A DNA stretch of 64,000 bases. It comes from Arenimonas composti TR7-09 = DSM 18010 (GTDB lineage: Bacteria; Pseudomonadota; Gammaproteobacteria; Xanthomonadales; Xanthomonadaceae). The notes under the pieces are model-generated. The model made no database searches and was not told where the DNA came from. It was given only the letters and a program-made list of their open reading frames with translations. The position numbers and the translations under genes were made by a program. The stretch lies in contig NZ_AUFF01000003.1 of NCBI RefSeq assembly GCF_000426365.1, positions 124,001-188,000 on the forward strand, read 5' to 3'. Within the stretch, counting starts at the first letter, position 1. Each line of letters opens with the position of its first letter. Below are positions 62,919 through 64,000 of the stretch, piece after piece.

Positions 62919-64000
<1,082 letters not shown>

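Overview
The window is about 70% G+C chromosomal DNA with densely packed, often 1-4 nt overlapping genes. It most likely comes from a member of the Xanthomonadales (Lysobacter/Xanthomonas-like Gammaproteobacteria). The main evidence is the fused aspartate kinase-diaminopimelate decarboxylase, the MurL/MurD2 route to muropeptide D-glutamate, an FNR-type regulator near a cbb3 oxidase cluster, and many GGAGCGGCTTCAGCCGCGAT palindromic repeats. This assignment is inference; no rRNA or tRNA gene was seen to anchor it.

Layout. Positions 1-1681 hold a membrane-protein tail, a SirB2-like protein and a PLP-dependent cysteine-synthase-like enzyme. Positions 1732-13715 are a microaerobic/denitrifying respiration block: AniA-type NirK with a fused cytochrome c domain, NirV, a SCO protein, ccoNOQP, a small membrane protein, ccoG, fixH-like, ccoI, ccoS and a TauE/SafE-like exporter. 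Two near-identical FNR boxes (TTGAC-N4-GTCAA) precede nirK and ccoN. Positions 13716-20990 are an accessory island: a lipoprotein gene, an intact IS3-family (IS407-type) element with a 4-bp duplication, and a large secreted RHS/YD-repeat protein interrupted by one in-frame amber codon. Positions 21026-30929 hold fnr, two S9 peptidases, a hypothetical protein, the dTDP-rhamnose operon rfbBACD, and ssb. Positions 31076-37198 are a sulfate-uptake locus (Rrf2 regulator, DUF2292 protein, porin, sbp-cysTWA).

Positions 37282-44892 hold ispB, a dienelactone-hydrolase-like protein, and the lysAC-murL-murD2 operon for cell-wall precursors. Positions 45102-50096 are housekeeping and stress genes (PhzF-like, endonuclease V-like, truncated MAPEG, GFA, amidohydrolase, glycine-zipper protein, OsmC). 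Positions 50216-55219 hold a hydroxylase-sulfotransferase fusion, an EF-G paralogue and a lipoprotein. Positions 55260-58276 are a gbsR-cydA-cydB operon behind a 24-bp perfect palindrome. The end of the window has a DUF5916-like outer-membrane protein, a SET-domain protein, a VIT-type transporter, and the start of the suf operon.

The most unusual points are these. Removing the IS restores a 4-nt ATGA overlap between the RHS gene and a lipoprotein gene, which suggests an effector/immunity-like pair that has since been broken. Four palindromic repeats sit in frame inside murL. A hydroxylase and a sulfotransferase are fused in one protein. Clean palindromic operators lie upstream of the cyd and suf regulators.
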